A DNA stretch of 56,786 nucleotides from Patescibacteria group bacterium (GCA_013816135.1 JACDEV010000004.1:1-56786), one strand, 5' to 3'. Positions 1 to 8,866 are shown, counted from the first letter of the stretch. Program-made: numbers and translations. Notes: generated by a model from the letters alone, not told the origin.

Positions 1-1
1 A

Positions 2-811
2 TCTATATATGAAGCCTTGGGTGTGTTACCTCCAATTTTTGCTACAACTCCTCCAGTCATGGGTGAAGAAGGTAATAAAAAATTAGGTAAACGAGATGGT
101 GCAAAAGATGTAATGGAGTTTGAAAAAGAGGGATACCTACCTGAGACCATGATGAACTTCCTTGCCTTACTAGGTTGGAATCCTGGAGGTGAGAAAGAAA
201 TTTTTACAAAAGATGAGCTAATTAATCTTTTTACACTTGAGAAAATCCAGAAGTCAGGAGGACAGTTCGGCGAAGATAAACTTGATTGGATGAATAAAGA
301 GCACTTAAAGCTTATGGATGAATCAGTAAGAAATGAACAGATTCATAATAAATTACTAGAAAATCCACTGACTAGTAAATCCGAGATAATAAATAATGAA
401 AAACTTCTATCAAAAATTTATCCAATCATTTTTGATCATATTTCAAAGTGGGGAGATATTGATACCCTACTTGGGGTAGGGGAGTGGAGCTATTTTTTCA
501 ATTCCCCTGAGTTTGAAGCCTCCCTTTTGTCATGGAAAGGCAAGACTTCCGTCTTAGATATTACAAAGCATTTGAATTGGCTTTTACAGAATCTGACAAA
601 CGCATCTGAAGAAATTTTTGAAGATTCAGAGAAAATAAAATCTTTGATATTTGATTATGCAACTGAAAATGGTCGCGGTGAAGTATTGTGGCCAATGAGA
701 GTTGCTTTGTCTGGAAAAGAAAAAAGCCCAGACCCATTTACATTGGCTTATGTGCTAGGTAAGAACAAATCTATCAAAAGAATCAAGTCAGCAATAAGTA
801 AACTATCTTAA
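2..811 (+). CDS. gltX: Glutamyl-tRNA synthetase, C-terminal part (5' truncated by window edge)
   Basis: The frame is open from the first base, so the N-terminal catalytic half lies outside the window. The visible part has the class I signature KLGKRDGA (about residue 22 of the visible part), a variant of the KMSKS loop (KLSKR in typical GltX), followed by the GltX pattern FEKEGYLPETMMNFLALLGW. The remaining ~200 residues are the helical anticodon-binding region. The enzyme charges tRNA-Glu with glutamate in the cytoplasm. The stop codon overlaps the start of the next gene by one base (TAATG), so the two are probably co-transcribed and translationally coupled. Family assignment is firm. Confidence 0.93.
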   Translation, partial: SIYEALGVLPPIFATTPPVMGEEGNKKLGKRDGAKDVMEFEKEGYLPETMMNFLALLGWNPGGEKEIFTKDELINLFTLEKIQKSGGQFGEDKLDWMNKEHLKLMDESVRNEQIHNKLLENPLTSKSEIINNEKLLSKIYPIIFDHISKWGDIDTLLGVGEWSYFFNSPEFEASLLSWKGKTSVLDITKHLNWLLQNLTNASEEIFEDSEKIKSLIFDYATENGRGEVLWPMRVALSGKEKSPDPFTLAYVLGKNKSIKRIKSAISKLS

Positions 812-2094
812 TGATGAAATGGTATCCGAAATATTTATTTCAAATAGTGTTTATTTCTATTCTGTTTCAGAGTTCTTTAGTGGTTGCTCAAACAATTGAT
901 ACTAATGTACTGCAAAGTAAGATTGATGAACGTAATAATCAAATAAAGCAACTTGAACTTGAAATAAAGCAATACAACACTGAAGTAACTAATGCTGGTA
1001 AACAAGCAACAACATTAAAAAATACTTTAAACACTCTCGATCTTACAAAAAAGAAAATAACCACCGATATTAAGATAACTGACTCAAAAATTTCAAAAAC
1101 ACTGCTTACTATCGATCAGTTAGAACAAAATATAAATAACACAGAAGCTCATATACAGCTTAATAAGAATGCGATAATTTCTGCTTTAAAAAATACTCAA
1201 GCTATAGATGATATAGGAATAATTCAATTAGTTCTTTCTAATAATAATATTAGTGAACTATGGACTGATATTGATAACTTGAGACAGTTTCAAGCAATAA
1301 TAAAAACTAAATCAAACGAATTGACCACTTTGCAAAATGATTTAGTAAACAAACAATCTAATATGAAAAGCCAGAAAGATACTTTAGTTAATCTAAAACA
1401 GGACCTTTCTGGTAAGAAGGAAGTTGTAGAGTCTACTACCAAAGAAAAAGCAACTCTACTTGCAGTCACTAAGAATAAAGAGCAAACATTTATTCAGCTT
1501 GTAAAAACAAAAGAAGAACAAAAAGCTCAGTTCGAAAAAGAATTATATGAATATGAATCACAATTGCATTATGCTGTAGATAAAGGAAGCTATCCTGGAC
1601 CACGTAATGGTGTACTTTCTTGGCCTGTTGATAATGTTTTCATTACTCAAAGATTTGGTAGAACTGTTGGAGCTGAAAAACTTTATACTTCCGGCTCTCA
1701 TAATGGTGTGGACTTTCGAGCTACAATGGGAACAAGAATAAAAAATGTCTTGGATGGCACTGTAGTAGGGTCAGGGAATACCGATGCTTATCCTGGGTGC
1801 TATTCATTTGGTAAATGGGTAATGGTAAAGCACGATAACGGCTTATCTACAATATTTGGACATTTATCAGTAATAAGTGTTTCTACTGGAGATAGATTAG
1901 CCATAGGGGATTTAATCGGCTTTAGCGGTAACACTGGATATTCTACTGGCCCGCATCTCCATATCAGTGTATATGCTACACAAGGTGTAAGAATTGAAAA
2001 ATATGTAAATAGTATTGGATGTAAGCAAGCAACAATGCCACTAGCTGACATCAAGGCTTACTTAGATCCACTTGCATATTTTCCTAACTTGTAA
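811..2094 (+). CDS. Secreted coiled-coil M23 metallopeptidase (EnvC/NlpD-like)
   Basis: This 427-residue protein has an N-terminal hydrophobic signal segment (about residues 6-26), then a long Gln/Lys/Asn-rich coiled coil to about residue 245, then a C-terminal M23 domain. The domain has the zinc ligands HNGVDFRA (HxxxD) and the HLH triad at GPHLHISV, so it should be an active endopeptidase cutting peptidoglycan cross-bridges. The coiled-coil plus M23 plan matches EnvC-like amidase activators or wall-splitting enzymes. There are two adjacent ATGs at 811 and 814; the start is coupled to the gltX stop. Exact substrate and partner are unknown. Confidence 0.88.
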   Translation: MMKWYPKYLFQIVFISILFQSSLVVAQTIDTNVLQSKIDERNNQIKQLELEIKQYNTEVTNAGKQATTLKNTLNTLDLTKKKITTDIKITDSKISKTLLTIDQLEQNINNTEAHIQLNKNAIISALKNTQAIDDIGIIQLVLSNNNISELWTDIDNLRQFQAIIKTKSNELTTLQNDLVNKQSNMKSQKDTLVNLKQDLSGKKEVVESTTKEKATLLAVTKNKEQTFIQLVKTKEEQKAQFEKELYEYESQLHYAVDKGSYPGPRNGVLSWPVDNVFITQRFGRTVGAEKLYTSGSHNGVDFRATMGTRIKNVLDGTVVGSGNTDAYPGCYSFGKWVMVKHDNGLSTIFGHLSVISVSTGDRLAIGDLIGFSGNTGYSTGPHLHISVYATQGVRIEKYVNSIGCKQATMPLADIKAYLDPLAYFPNL

Positions 2095-2103
2095 ATGTTA
2101 AGA

Positions 2104-2109
2104 TATAAT
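2104..2109 (+). promoter_or_regulatory. -10 box (TATAAT) of a predicted leaderless transcript
   Basis: A perfect TATAAT ends six bases before the ATG at 2116. Transcription normally starts six to seven bases after the -10 box, so +1 would fall on the start codon. Confidence 0.6.
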
Positions 2110-2115
2110 AAACAT

Positions 2116-2313
2116 ATGAAAACAAATCAAGGCTTTATAAAAAATATTCTAATTGTCATAATTGCTATAGTTTTAGCAAAGTATCTTTTACATTTTGATT
2201 TTATTGCGTGGTTACGGACTACTCAAGCAAGACATATCATTGATCCTATTATTTTAATTATAAAAGCTGTTTATAATTGGATAGATAATTTTGTAAGAAA
2301 TCTAGTTTCTTAA
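2116..2313 (+). CDS. Small membrane protein, unknown function
   Basis: This 65-residue protein has one strong hydrophobic segment (about residues 9-28) and an amphipathic tail. An upstream in-frame ATG at 2095 exists, but I chose 2116 because a consensus TATAAT lies exactly six bases before it and because the Met-Lys start gives a normal membrane-anchor N-terminus. It follows the M23 peptidase directly, so it might act at the envelope. No recognisable family. Confidence 0.6.
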   Translation: MKTNQGFIKNILIVIIAIVLAKYLLHFDFIAWLRTTQARHIIDPIILIIKAVYNWIDNFVRNLVS

Positions 2314-2319
2314 TTGTGT

Positions 2320-2325
2320 TAGAAT
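2320..2325 (+). promoter_or_regulatory. -10 box (TAGAAT) of a predicted leaderless transcript
   Basis: TAGAAT, preceded by TGTG-T like an extended -10, ends six bases before the ATG at 2332. This is the same spacing as at many genes in this window. Confidence 0.5.
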
Positions 2326-2331
2326 TAATAT

Positions 2332-2451
2332 ATGAAAAAATCCGATTACATCAAACCAGAAGTAAAGAAGAAAGCTATGAGCCACAGCTTGCCTCCAAAG
2401 GCCAAAGGAAGGTCAATTAGACCAAGCAGAAGCCAAGGTTCTTCTAGATAA
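2332..2451 (+). CDS. Very small basic protein (39 residues), unknown
   Basis: ATG at 2332 opens a 39-residue frame ending TAA at 2451. It begins MKKSDYIKPEVKKKAM and ends with an Arg/Ser-rich tail. The protein is strongly basic with no hydrophobic segment, suggesting nucleic-acid or ribosome association, although that is only an inference from charge. The -10 box six bases upstream supports it as a real gene despite its size. Confidence 0.5.
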   Translation: MKKSDYIKPEVKKKAMSHSLPPKAKGRSIRPSRSQGSSR

Positions 2452-2776
2452 TCTATTTTATTTATAATAGGTAATTTTAGGGCAGGGGAGTCCCCTATCG
2501 GAAACAGGATTTTTTAAACCATCTCTTTTGTGGTATTTATCTATAAACAGGGAACTAACTTTTAATATATTTATTTTGTTATTACTTGATATAAGGATAG
2601 TTGTGTAGGGAATAGAACAATGAAAGTTTAAAGAATTTAAATTAATTTGAATCTTTATAGTTAGTTCTTTTCTCCCTATAGTACTTACCAAAAGATATAT
2701 TGTGGTATGTTACTGTATCACTCCCCTCGGGTAATAAAGGCTTAAACTTATAATTAAAATTAAACTCATTTCCCTA
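2452..2776. other. Intergenic region without recognised gene
   Basis: This is 325 bases of AT-rich sequence between two convergent genes. A 77-codon minus-strand frame exists (2458-2691), but it has no promoter or ribosome-site signal and low-complexity composition, so I do not call it. There is a short palindrome GGGGAGTCCCC near 2485 and a distant inverted pair GAACTAAC (2552-2559) and GTTAGTTC (2660-2667), which could fold the 3' ends of either flanking transcript. Confidence 0.4.
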
Positions 2777-3418
2777 CTATAGTTCTTCTAGAGCCTTTAA
2801 AATATTTTTTGACTTAGTTATAGGTCTACCAATCACTAAATAATTTGCACCAAGGTCAATTGCCTCTTTTGGAGTCACTTTACGAATTTGGTCATCTTTT
2901 GCTTTATACGATTTTGGCCTTATGCCAGGTACCACAGTTATTAAAGATTTTTGCCTTATAAGCCCTCTGACATCCTTTAATTCATTTCCCGAGCATACTA
3001 TTCCGTCAATATTTGCTTTGAGAGCCATCTTTACTAAATTTGTTACTTCAGTAGATGATTTTATATAATTAGAGGTCAGTACAGTTACTCCAATTATTTT
3101 GCTTTTACCTGAATTCTTTTTTGCAGCTTGCATCATAGGAATGCCACCGGAAATATGAACTGTAATAAAATCTGCTCCATGTTTAGATAATTTTTTTACA
3201 GTATTGGATACAGTATTTGGAATATCATAAAGTTTTACGTCGGCAAATACTTTTCCATATTTTTTGAGATGCTTAATGATGTTGGAATCCTCATGTAAGA
3301 GATCATTGACCTTATAACCCCAAACTAATCCTTGCAAAGTCTTTGCTATTTTCAAGGCTTCAGAGACAGTCATATTATCTAATGCCACTATCACCTTCTT
3401 AGTATCTTTAGAATTCAT
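2777..3418 (-). CDS. pyrF: Orotidine 5'-phosphate decarboxylase
   Basis: This 213-residue TIM-barrel enzyme performs the last step of UMP synthesis, converting OMP to UMP and CO2. It shows VIVALDNM at strand 1, the catalytic Asp-Lys-Asp array in FADVKLYDIPNT (about residues 58-69), the HISGG strand, and the phosphate-binding end VVPGIRP / LGANYLVIGRPI. The order of motifs and length fit the OMPDC family. It stands alone here, without other pyrimidine genes. A TATTAT box ends six bases before the ATG. Confidence 0.93.
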   Translation of the reverse strand: MNSKDTKKVIVALDNMTVSEALKIAKTLQGLVWGYKVNDLLHEDSNIIKHLKKYGKVFADVKLYDIPNTVSNTVKKLSKHGADFITVHISGGIPMMQAAKKNSGKSKIIGVTVLTSNYIKSSTEVTNLVKMALKANIDGIVCSGNELKDVRGLIRQKSLITVVPGIRPKSYKAKDDQIRKVTPKEAIDLGANYLVIGRPITKSKNILKALEEL

Positions 3419-3424
3419 TGTTCA

Positions 3425-3430
3425 ATAATA
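3425..3430 (-). promoter_or_regulatory. -10 box of pyrF, predicted leaderless
   Basis: On the minus strand TATTAT is followed by six bases and then the pyrF ATG. Confidence 0.5.
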
Positions 3431-3510
3431 TCATGGTAATTTGTAAAATTTTTAAAAAATGATAAGGTTTCAAGAGATACGGGAATTCCCCGTTGGATAG
3501 GAGCATATAC

Positions 3511-3885
3511 ATGTCAGATACCGAACGCGAGGCCAAAAAAGAGATGGTCTATGCAGCAAGTGGACTTATCTTTGTTGTTTTGGGCTTCGTTTCAGTAATC
3601 CTTTTGTTAGGTATTTTGATTGGTGATATTCCTCTGACCGCTGCGTCCAAGCTTCGTCACGAAGAAACCATCAAAGCCCGCGAAGAAGCAACTACACAAT
3701 CTCGACTTAAAGCTGCAGCCAATCTTGCAAACAGTATTGAGTACTTCAAAGACCATGCTGGATATTGTCACGAAATCGTCATAACGTATGCCAGTTCAAA
3801 CAATGTCTATACACCATATGGAATTGTGGCTTGTGATAATCCCGTTGTGGTTGAAGGATTGAAAAAAGGCATCTCAAGAAACTAG
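3511..3885 (+). CDS. Membrane-anchored protein of unknown function
   Basis: The preferred start is ATG 3511, because GGAG lies about seven bases upstream (TAGGAGCATATACATG); an earlier in-frame start at 3493 lies in or before that ribosome site. The 124-residue product has one long hydrophobic helix (about residues 15-40), an Ala/Glu/Arg-rich helical stretch, and a C-terminal domain with two cysteines (GYCHEI and VACDN). Base composition is clearly less AT-rich than in pyrF, and an intrinsic terminator follows. This is the architecture of the accessory gene class in this window. No family recognised. Confidence 0.65.
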   Translation: MSDTEREAKKEMVYAASGLIFVVLGFVSVILLLGILIGDIPLTAASKLRHEETIKAREEATTQSRLKAAANLANSIEYFKDHAGYCHEIVITYASSNNVYTPYGIVACDNPVVVEGLKKGISRN

Positions 3886-3897
3886 ATCTCTACTTAC

Positions 3898-3932
3898 CCC
3901 ACCATGGAAAATTCACTTCCCCGGTGGGTTTT
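3898..3932 (+). terminator. Intrinsic terminator after 3511-3885 gene
   Basis: CCCACC (3898-3903) pairs with GGTGGG (3923-3928) and is followed by a T-rich stretch (TTTTCTGTTT). Confidence 0.6.
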
Positions 3933-3951
3933 CTGTTTCAATTTTATACAC

Positions 3952-3979
3952 AACAAAAGCCCCTTTCAGGGCTTTTGTT
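3952..3979. terminator. Bidirectional intrinsic terminator
   Basis: An 11-bp perfect stem (AACAAAAGCCC / GGGCTTTTGTT) with a six-base loop lies between two convergent genes. It can stop the minus-strand gene at 3995-4456 and back up the plus-strand terminator. Confidence 0.75.
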
Positions 3980-3994
3980 ATTAGTTTGTATGGT

Positions 3995-4456
3995 TTACTT
4001 AACGTTTATAGCTAGTTCTTTGTTCTCATACTTACCCCAACATGGCTTTGATGATGACCATGGTTGTGTTCCTTCTCTATTATAGAGATCTCGTGCGTAA
4101 GCAGTGTTACCTTCGATAGTGTAGATGTTTAAGTCTTTCTTGTTAGCCTGGTCTAAGTGATAATGCTCGTTTATCTGCATTACTCCAACGTCACGGCTGT
4201 TAACAATTCCTCGGTGTACTTTTCCATCCTTATCTAACTGTCTAAAAGTTGATTCACACTTGGCAATTCTGATCATTATTGGAATATCAGAGAAGTACTG
4301 TCGTACATACTCTTCAGTTCCCATAATGTTCTCGATCTCCTTGTTTGAAGCTTTCTTCACGACAGACGATTCTGTGACAGAAGTTTCCACCTTTGGAAGC
4401 TCTTTAACCTGAGCTGGACTCTGAGCACCTGATATAGATGCTAGAACCATAAACAA
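3995..4456 (-). CDS. Small secreted lysozyme-fold protein (lytic transglycosylase-like)
   Basis: The protein has a hydrophobic, Ala/Ser-rich leader followed by a Lys/Glu/Val-rich linker and then a compact domain with IAKCESTFRQLDKDGK and VGVMQINEHYH. These match the catalytic Glu-Ser helix and the GxxQIN strand of Slt/lysozyme-like domains that cleave glycan strands in peptidoglycan. The start is uncertain: the frame opens with TTG at 4456 or ATG at 4450, and translation could extend upstream as far as the stop near 4490 only with a non-standard start. It has its own promoter at 4553-4582 and a strong terminator. Confidence 0.7.
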   Translation of the reverse strand: MFMVLASISGAQSPAQVKELPKVETSVTESSVVKKASNKEIENIMGTEEYVRQYFSDIPIMIRIAKCESTFRQLDKDGKVHRGIVNSRDVGVMQINEHYHLDQANKKDLNIYTIEGNTAYARDLYNREGTQPWSSSKPCWGKYENKELAINVK

Positions 4457-4552
4457 ACTGATAGCTGTGAAGTTTAAAATATAAATTTATTAGGTATTAA
4501 TTCTGGAAGGCTGTCTGGAAACAGAAAAACTCAGATCACCTGAGTCCAGAAT

Positions 4553-4582
4553 ATAATAGCACAGGTAAGCAGGTACTGTCAA
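4553..4582 (-). promoter_or_regulatory. Sigma70-type promoter with possible attenuator in the leader
   Basis: On the minus strand TTGACA (4577-4582) and TATTAT (4553-4558) are 18 bases apart with an upstream TGTG. The ~90-base leader contains ACTCAG-GTGAT-CTGAGT followed by five T (about 4524-4545), which resembles a short attenuator hairpin. Confidence 0.6.
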
Positions 4583-4700
4583 GCGTTTTAACCTAATCTT
4601 AAGCTTAGAAAAGCATTAAATATGGCTCTGATTAGAGCTAGAAAAGAGAATTATATTAAACCTTAAAAACCCTATTTTATCAAGTTTTAGAACAGAAAAC

Positions 4701-5189
4701 TTAAAGACTCGCTAGAAGGACCAGAGGAATGAGATTTGCATAGAAAATGCGGTCACTACCTTTAAAAAGCGCATCTATTGTTGGAGAAAAATTGTGAATT
4801 GTGTCCAAATTGACCACTGTATAGGTAAAAAGCACAAACAACACCAAAGAAGCGAGGGCGAAGCCGGCTGTTCTTAGCATTCCTGTTCCCCCACTGAATT
4901 CTAAAGGTACAAATATATATTTATTAATAATTATATTAAGTGGAAGTAGGAATATTAGAAATATTAAGACTTTGTTTAAAGTTACAAGAGAGGCTCCATG
5001 TAAGAAAAGTAACTTATTTAAAAAAGGAAAATTATTATACAAGAGCGCAGCAGGGTAGAAAGCTAGCATGACGGAAACAATCCTTCCCTTTCCAAAGTAC
5101 ATTGCATAAGCTAAAAATAGAATAAAGAGTGAAACTAAGAATATAATATCACTAGAAAATAGACTTTCAACTTTTGATAAAGATAACAT
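4701..5189 (-). CDS. Multi-pass membrane protein, unknown
   Basis: This 162-residue, very hydrophobic protein has about four or five predicted transmembrane helices (residues ~12-30, 35-52, 70-92, 105-128, 148-162). There are no charged active-site motifs or cysteines and no family I recognise. The ATG at 5189 is exactly six bases after a TATAAT box, which fixes the start well. It lies downstream of dnaJ but has its own promoter. Confidence 0.65.
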   Translation of the reverse strand: MLSLSKVESLFSSDIIFLVSLFILFLAYAMYFGKGRIVSVMLAFYPAALLYNNFPFLNKLLFLHGASLVTLNKVLIFLIFLLPLNIIINKYIFVPLEFSGGTGMLRTAGFALASLVLFVLFTYTVVNLDTIHNFSPTIDALFKGSDRIFYANLIPLVLLASL

Positions 5190-5195
5190 GAGTAC

Positions 5196-5201
5196 ATTAT
5201 A
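5196..5201 (-). promoter_or_regulatory. -10 box (TATAAT), predicted leaderless
   Basis: Perfect TATAAT ending six bases before the ATG of the 4701-5189 gene. Confidence 0.6.
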
Positions 5202-5245
5202 GAGTAAGAAATTCTATAAAGGTATTATCTTTTCCCCAAATTAAA

Positions 5246-6331
5246 CTAAAGACCTTCCTTCTGTAGCTGTTCTGTGAGTTTTCTTGCTTCTTTAGAAAGT
5301 TTCTTTGGAATTAGCAGGTGTATTTTGATTAAGATGTCTCCCCTTCGGTTTTTCTCAAAAGGCACACCTTTGCCTTTTACTCTCAGTACTTCTCCGTGTG
5401 TTAGACCTTCAGGGATTTTTACTTTGATATTACCATCAAGAGTTGAGACATTTGCCTCTCCTCCTAGCAAAGCATCAGTGAGCTTAACATTAAGGTCCAT
5501 TATTAGATTTACTCCATCCTTTCTGAAAACAGGATGCTTCTTAACATAAATTTTGATATATAAATCCCCTGTCTGGCCACCGGACACAGCTTCGCCACCA
5601 CCTGATAAACGAATCATTTCTCCATTCTCGATTCCAGCAGGAATTTTTACTTTTATTTCACTCTCTTTCTTTAAGATACCTTGACCATAACAGACATGAC
5701 ATTTATTTTTTGGAACCTTACCTGTACCATGACAAATCTCACATGTTGATGATGTTTCAAACTGACCAAAAAAAGTTTTTTTAATCTCTCTAATTTGACC
5801 CCGTCCATTACATGTTCCACAAGTCTGAAGTTCACTACCCTTCTCTGCACCAGAACCGGCACAATTATCACATTTAGAAACTTTATTGAGTAAAACAGTT
5901 CTTTCTACTCCGAATACGACTTCATCGAAGGTTAGCTCAATATCTATTGAGATGTCTCGGCCACGCTTAGGCTGAGATCTGCGACCTCCACCAAAAGCTG
6001 AAGAGAAAATATCTCCAAAATCAAATTCAAAACCACCTCCCTGCCCTCCTTGAGTAAACTGAGAAAAATCAAAGTCACCGAATCCTCCTGCTCCATTACC
6101 ACCCCCTTGAAATCCATTAGATGCGCCGGTAGATCCATAAGTATCGTATTGTTGTCTCTTCTTATCGTCAGATAAAATAGAATAAGCTTCGTTAATCTCT
6201 TTGAACTTGGCATCGTCACCAGTTTTCTTGTCAGGGTGATATTTGTGAGCAAGCGTTCTAAAAGCTTTTTTTATTTCGTCTTTGGGAGCTGATTTATCGA
6301 TTCCTAGTATTTGGTAATAGTCTTTTGACAT
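5246..6331 (-). CDS. dnaJ: Chaperone protein DnaJ
   Basis: This 361-residue type I Hsp40 co-chaperone stimulates DnaK ATPase and delivers substrates. All parts are present in order. The J domain carries YHPDK in place of the usual HPD context (KYHPDKKTG). A Gly/Phe-rich linker covers residues ~70-120. Four zinc-finger repeats follow: CDNCAGSG, CGTCNGRG, CEICHGTG and CHVCYGQG. The C-terminal substrate-binding beta domains complete the protein. It is usually in an operon behind dnaK, but here it is separated from dnaK by an oppositely oriented accessory gene and has its own TATAAT box six bases before the ATG. Confidence 0.96.
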   Translation of the reverse strand: MSKDYYQILGIDKSAPKDEIKKAFRTLAHKYHPDKKTGDDAKFKEINEAYSILSDDKKRQQYDTYGSTGASNGFQGGGNGAGGFGDFDFSQFTQGGQGGGFEFDFGDIFSSAFGGGRRSQPKRGRDISIDIELTFDEVVFGVERTVLLNKVSKCDNCAGSGAEKGSELQTCGTCNGRGQIREIKKTFFGQFETSSTCEICHGTGKVPKNKCHVCYGQGILKKESEIKVKIPAGIENGEMIRLSGGGEAVSGGQTGDLYIKIYVKKHPVFRKDGVNLIMDLNVKLTDALLGGEANVSTLDGNIKVKIPEGLTHGEVLRVKGKGVPFEKNRRGDILIKIHLLIPKKLSKEARKLTEQLQKEGL

Positions 6332-6337
6332 GGAATT

Positions 6338-6343
6338 ATTATA
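6338..6343 (-). promoter_or_regulatory. -10 box (TATAAT) of dnaJ, predicted leaderless
   Basis: TATAAT followed by six bases and the dnaJ ATG. No CIRCE-like inverted repeat is visible nearby. Confidence 0.6.
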
Positions 6344-6366
6344 AGGCTATTTCAATTTTAGTATAG

Positions 6367-6395
6367 TTGACGATATCTTATAATTATTTTAATGT
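6367..6395 (+). promoter_or_regulatory. Sigma70-type promoter of 6414-6849 gene
   Basis: TTGACG (6367-6372), a 17-base spacer and TAATGT (6390-6395), followed by AGGAGG at 6401-6406. Confidence 0.6.
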
Positions 6396-6413
6396 AAACA
6401 AGGAGGCTATTTT

Positions 6414-6849
6414 GTGAACTGCAAAATGTACAATTAAAGTTACCTCTAGCACAGGAAAAGGCTGGAAGAAAATTGGTTGTTTCGGTAAGTTCTCAAGTGG
6501 AAATGAAGCTAAGAATTTCCTTATTTCTGATGGTTGGACACATATTTTGGGTACCGCAGGCTATAGCTTAAAAACAGCAGACGTAAGTTTGCGGGCCCAT
6601 GTGTTTCCGTTTCCTGAACTACCACGTCCTTTAAGTCAGATATCACAATTTCTTCGAAAGGATCGAGTGCCAAAAACCAGAAAACTTTCCAAAGCCGCTA
6701 CACTTTCGAACGTGGAAGCTTCAAAACGCATCCTCTTGGTCCTCAAAAGGATCAGTAAGGACGATCACAAAACTGCGATTCAGAAAGCTCTAGACTGGCA
6801 CTGGAATTGTGAGACCCACGTAAATCCACCAGTCTCCAGATTAGATTAA
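6414..6849 (+). CDS. Unknown basic protein; reading frame broken near its start
   Basis: AGGAGG (6401-6406) is seven bases before GTG at 6414, an ideal start, but that frame stops after eight codons. If one A of the four-A run at 6423-6426 is skipped, the frame joins a long open frame to TAA 6849. That gives about 144 residues starting MNCKCTIKV, then a GKGWKKIGCFGKFSSG segment and a Lys/Arg-rich C-terminus. The intact promoter, ribosome site and terminator argue that the gene is or recently was functional. The break may be a sequencing indel, a real mutation or programmed +1 frameshifting. No family recognised. Confidence 0.5.
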
Positions 6850-6868
6850 TTGATCTTCGACTATTAGC

Positions 6869-6905
6869 AACAAGTCCCACTCTCTTGAGTCGGACTTGTT
6901 TTTTT
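6869..6905 (+). terminator. Intrinsic terminator
   Basis: AACAAGTCC (6869-6877) pairs with GGACTTGTT (6892-6900), with an inner ACTC/GAGT pairing, followed by a run of T. It lies between the plus-strand accessory gene and the convergent dnaK end. Confidence 0.8.
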
Positions 6906-6916
6906 GTTTCCTCTTT

Positions 6917-8815
6917 CTACTTTCCTTCTTCTGATTTCTTTTCTTCAAAGTCAGCATCACGGACTTTTTCTTCACCTGTTGGTGGAGTCTGTGTTTGAGC
7001 TGATTCTTGTGCAGCTTTATTCATTAGCTCACCTATTTTAGACAACTCTGTAGATAGTTCCGTAGTAGTCTTTTTAATTTGTTCTATATCTTCACCATCT
7101 TTTGCTTTCTTTGCATCAGTGATTTTGTTTTCAATAGAAACTCTAAGTTCAGCTGGTACTTTATCTCCCGCATCTCGTAGGGACTTTTCCGCTGTATAGA
7201 CTAATTGTTCTGCAATATTTTTTGCCTCCACTACATCTTTCTTCTTCAAGTCATCTTGTGCATGAATCTCTGCATCTTTTTGCATTTTCTCAATCTCATC
7301 TTTTGAAAGACTTGAACGTGCTTCGATGCGAATAGATTGTTCTTTGTTTGAAGCTTTGTCTTTAGCTTTTACCGAAAGAATACCGTTGGCATCAACATCA
7401 AACATAACTTCTACCTGTGGCATTCCACGAGGAGCTGGAGGAATTCCATCTAGGATAAATCGTCCAAGGGACTTATTATCTCCTGCCATTGCTCGTTCAC
7501 CCTGTACAATATGTATCTCTACTGATGTCTGATTGTCGGCAGCAGTTGAGAACACCTGTGATCTGGAAGCGGGAATGGTAGTGTTTCTTTCAATAAGCTT
7601 TGTTGCTACTCCTCCCATAGTTTCTATACCAAGAGAAAGCGGTATAACGTCCAATAGTAGAACGTCTTTGACATCACCAGAAAGAATCCCTCCTTGAATA
7701 GCTGCACCAAGTGCCACTACTTCATCAGGATTGATGGACTTATTTGGCTCCTTTCCAAAATATTCTTTTACTCGCTCTGCCATTTTTGGCATTCTTGTCT
7801 GTCCTCCAACTAGGATTACTTCATTTATCTGAGAGATGCTGAATCCTGAAGCTTCCATAGCTCTTTTTGTAATTGCCATAGCTCGATCAATAAATTCAGA
7901 TGTCAGTTCTTCCAGCTTTGCTCGAGTAATCTTGATAAGTAAGTGTCGAGGACCTGAAGCATCAGATGTAATGAACGGAATATTTATTTCCGATTCCATT
8001 GCAGTAGAAAGTTCAATCTTTGCTTTTTCTGCGGCTTCGTCCAATCTTTGTAAAGCCAAAGTATCTTTTCGAAGATCAATACCTGATTCTTTTTTGAATT
8101 CATCTGCGAGGAAACCAATTATTTTTTGATCAATATCCTTTCCTCCTAAGTGAGAGTCTCCATCAGTTGATTTCACTTCGATAACTGAATCACCTACTTC
8201 CAAAACTGATACGTCAAATGTTCCTCCTCCGAAGTCGTAGACTACGATCTTTTCTTCTTTCTTACCTTTATCAAACCCATAAGCCAGTGCCGCTGCAGTT
8301 GGCTCGTTTATGATGCGGAGAACCTCAAGCCCTGCAATAGCTCCTGCGTCTTTTGTAGCTTGACGCTGAGCATCGTTGAAATATGCAGGAACAGTAATGA
8401 TAGCCTGAGTTATTTTTTCTCCGATTTTTGCTTCAGCATCTGCTTTTAATTTCGACAAAATCATCGCTGAGATTTCTTCAGGTGTATAGTCTTTGTCGTT
8501 TATCTTTACCTTCACACCGTTTGTGGAAGATTTCATAACCTCAAATGGAACAATAGCTTTGTCTTTCTGAACAGCTTCATCGTCGAAGGTATGCCCTATA
8601 AAGCGCTTAATTCCAAAAACAGTGTTCTTTGGGTTAGTTACAGCTTGTCGCTTTGCCAAGAGGCCTACAAGGCGTTCTCCGGTCTTCGAAACAGCTAATA
8701 TAGAAGGCGTTGTTCGTGCACCTTCTGAATTTTCAAGTATTTTGGGTTGACCGGCTTCCATAACTGCCATTGCGCTATTCGTTGTTCCTAAGTCTATTCC
8801 TAATATTTTTGACAT
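6917..8815 (-). CDS. dnaK: Chaperone protein DnaK (Hsp70)
   Basis: This 632-residue Hsp70 has [13 protein letters not shown] at the N-terminus, the phosphate-2 loop [12 protein letters not shown], the GGQTRMPKM connect region, and the substrate domain beginning near [11 protein letters not shown]. The helical lid and an acidic tail ending EEKKSEEGK follow. It folds and holds cytoplasmic proteins, cycling with DnaJ and GrpE encoded on either side. The start at 8815 gives the canonical [11 protein letters not shown]-terminus. The gene is separated from grpE by a divergent small gene, so grpE-dnaK is not one simple operon here. Confidence 0.97.
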   Translation of the reverse strand: MSKILGIDLGTTNSAMAVMEAGQPKILENSEGARTTPSILAVSKTGERLVGLLAKRQAVTNPKNTVFGIKRFIGHTFDDEAVQKDKAIVPFEVMKSSTNGVKVKINDKDYTPEEISAMILSKLKADAEAKIGEKITQAIITVPAYFNDAQRQATKDAGAIAGLEVLRIINEPTAAALAYGFDKGKKEEKIVVYDFGGGTFDVSVLEVGDSVIEVKSTDGDSHLGGKDIDQKIIGFLADEFKKESGIDLRKDTLALQRLDEAAEKAKIELSTAMESEINIPFITSDASGPRHLLIKITRAKLEELTSEFIDRAMAITKRAMEASGFSISQINEVILVGGQTRMPKMAERVKEYFGKEPNKSINPDEVVALGAAIQGGILSGDVKDVLLLDVIPLSLGIETMGGVATKLIERNTTIPASRSQVFSTAADNQTSVEIHIVQGERAMAGDNKSLGRFILDGIPPAPRGMPQVEVMFDVDANGILSVKAKDKASNKEQSIRIEARSSLSKDEIEKMQKDAEIHAQDDLKKKDVVEAKNIAEQLVYTAEKSLRDAGDKVPAELRVSIENKITDAKKAKDGEDIEQIKKTTTELSTELSKIGELMNKAAQESAQTQTPPTGEEKVRDADFEEKKSEEGK

Positions 8816-8838
8816 ATGTTTTGATTAATTAGTATTTA

Positions 8839-8866
8839 TTGACAATTCTATAATTTTCCTTAGATT
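8839..8866 (+). promoter_or_regulatory. Sigma70-type promoter of 8884-9054 gene
   Basis: TTGACA (8839-8844), 16-base spacer, TAGATT (8861-8866), then GGAGG at 8873-8877. It lies in the dnaK upstream region on the opposite strand. Confidence 0.55.

Noticed and set aside
2458-2691. 77-codon frame on the minus strand between the 39-residue gene and pyrF
   Set aside because: No promoter, ribosome site or folded-protein composition; AT-rich sequence gives such frames by chance.
6412-6417. TTG-TGA at the start of the 6414-6849 gene read as UGA recoding
   Set aside because: Other genes in the window end with TGA as a normal stop (for example at ATGA overlaps), and the GTG start with a one-base shift explains the frame better.
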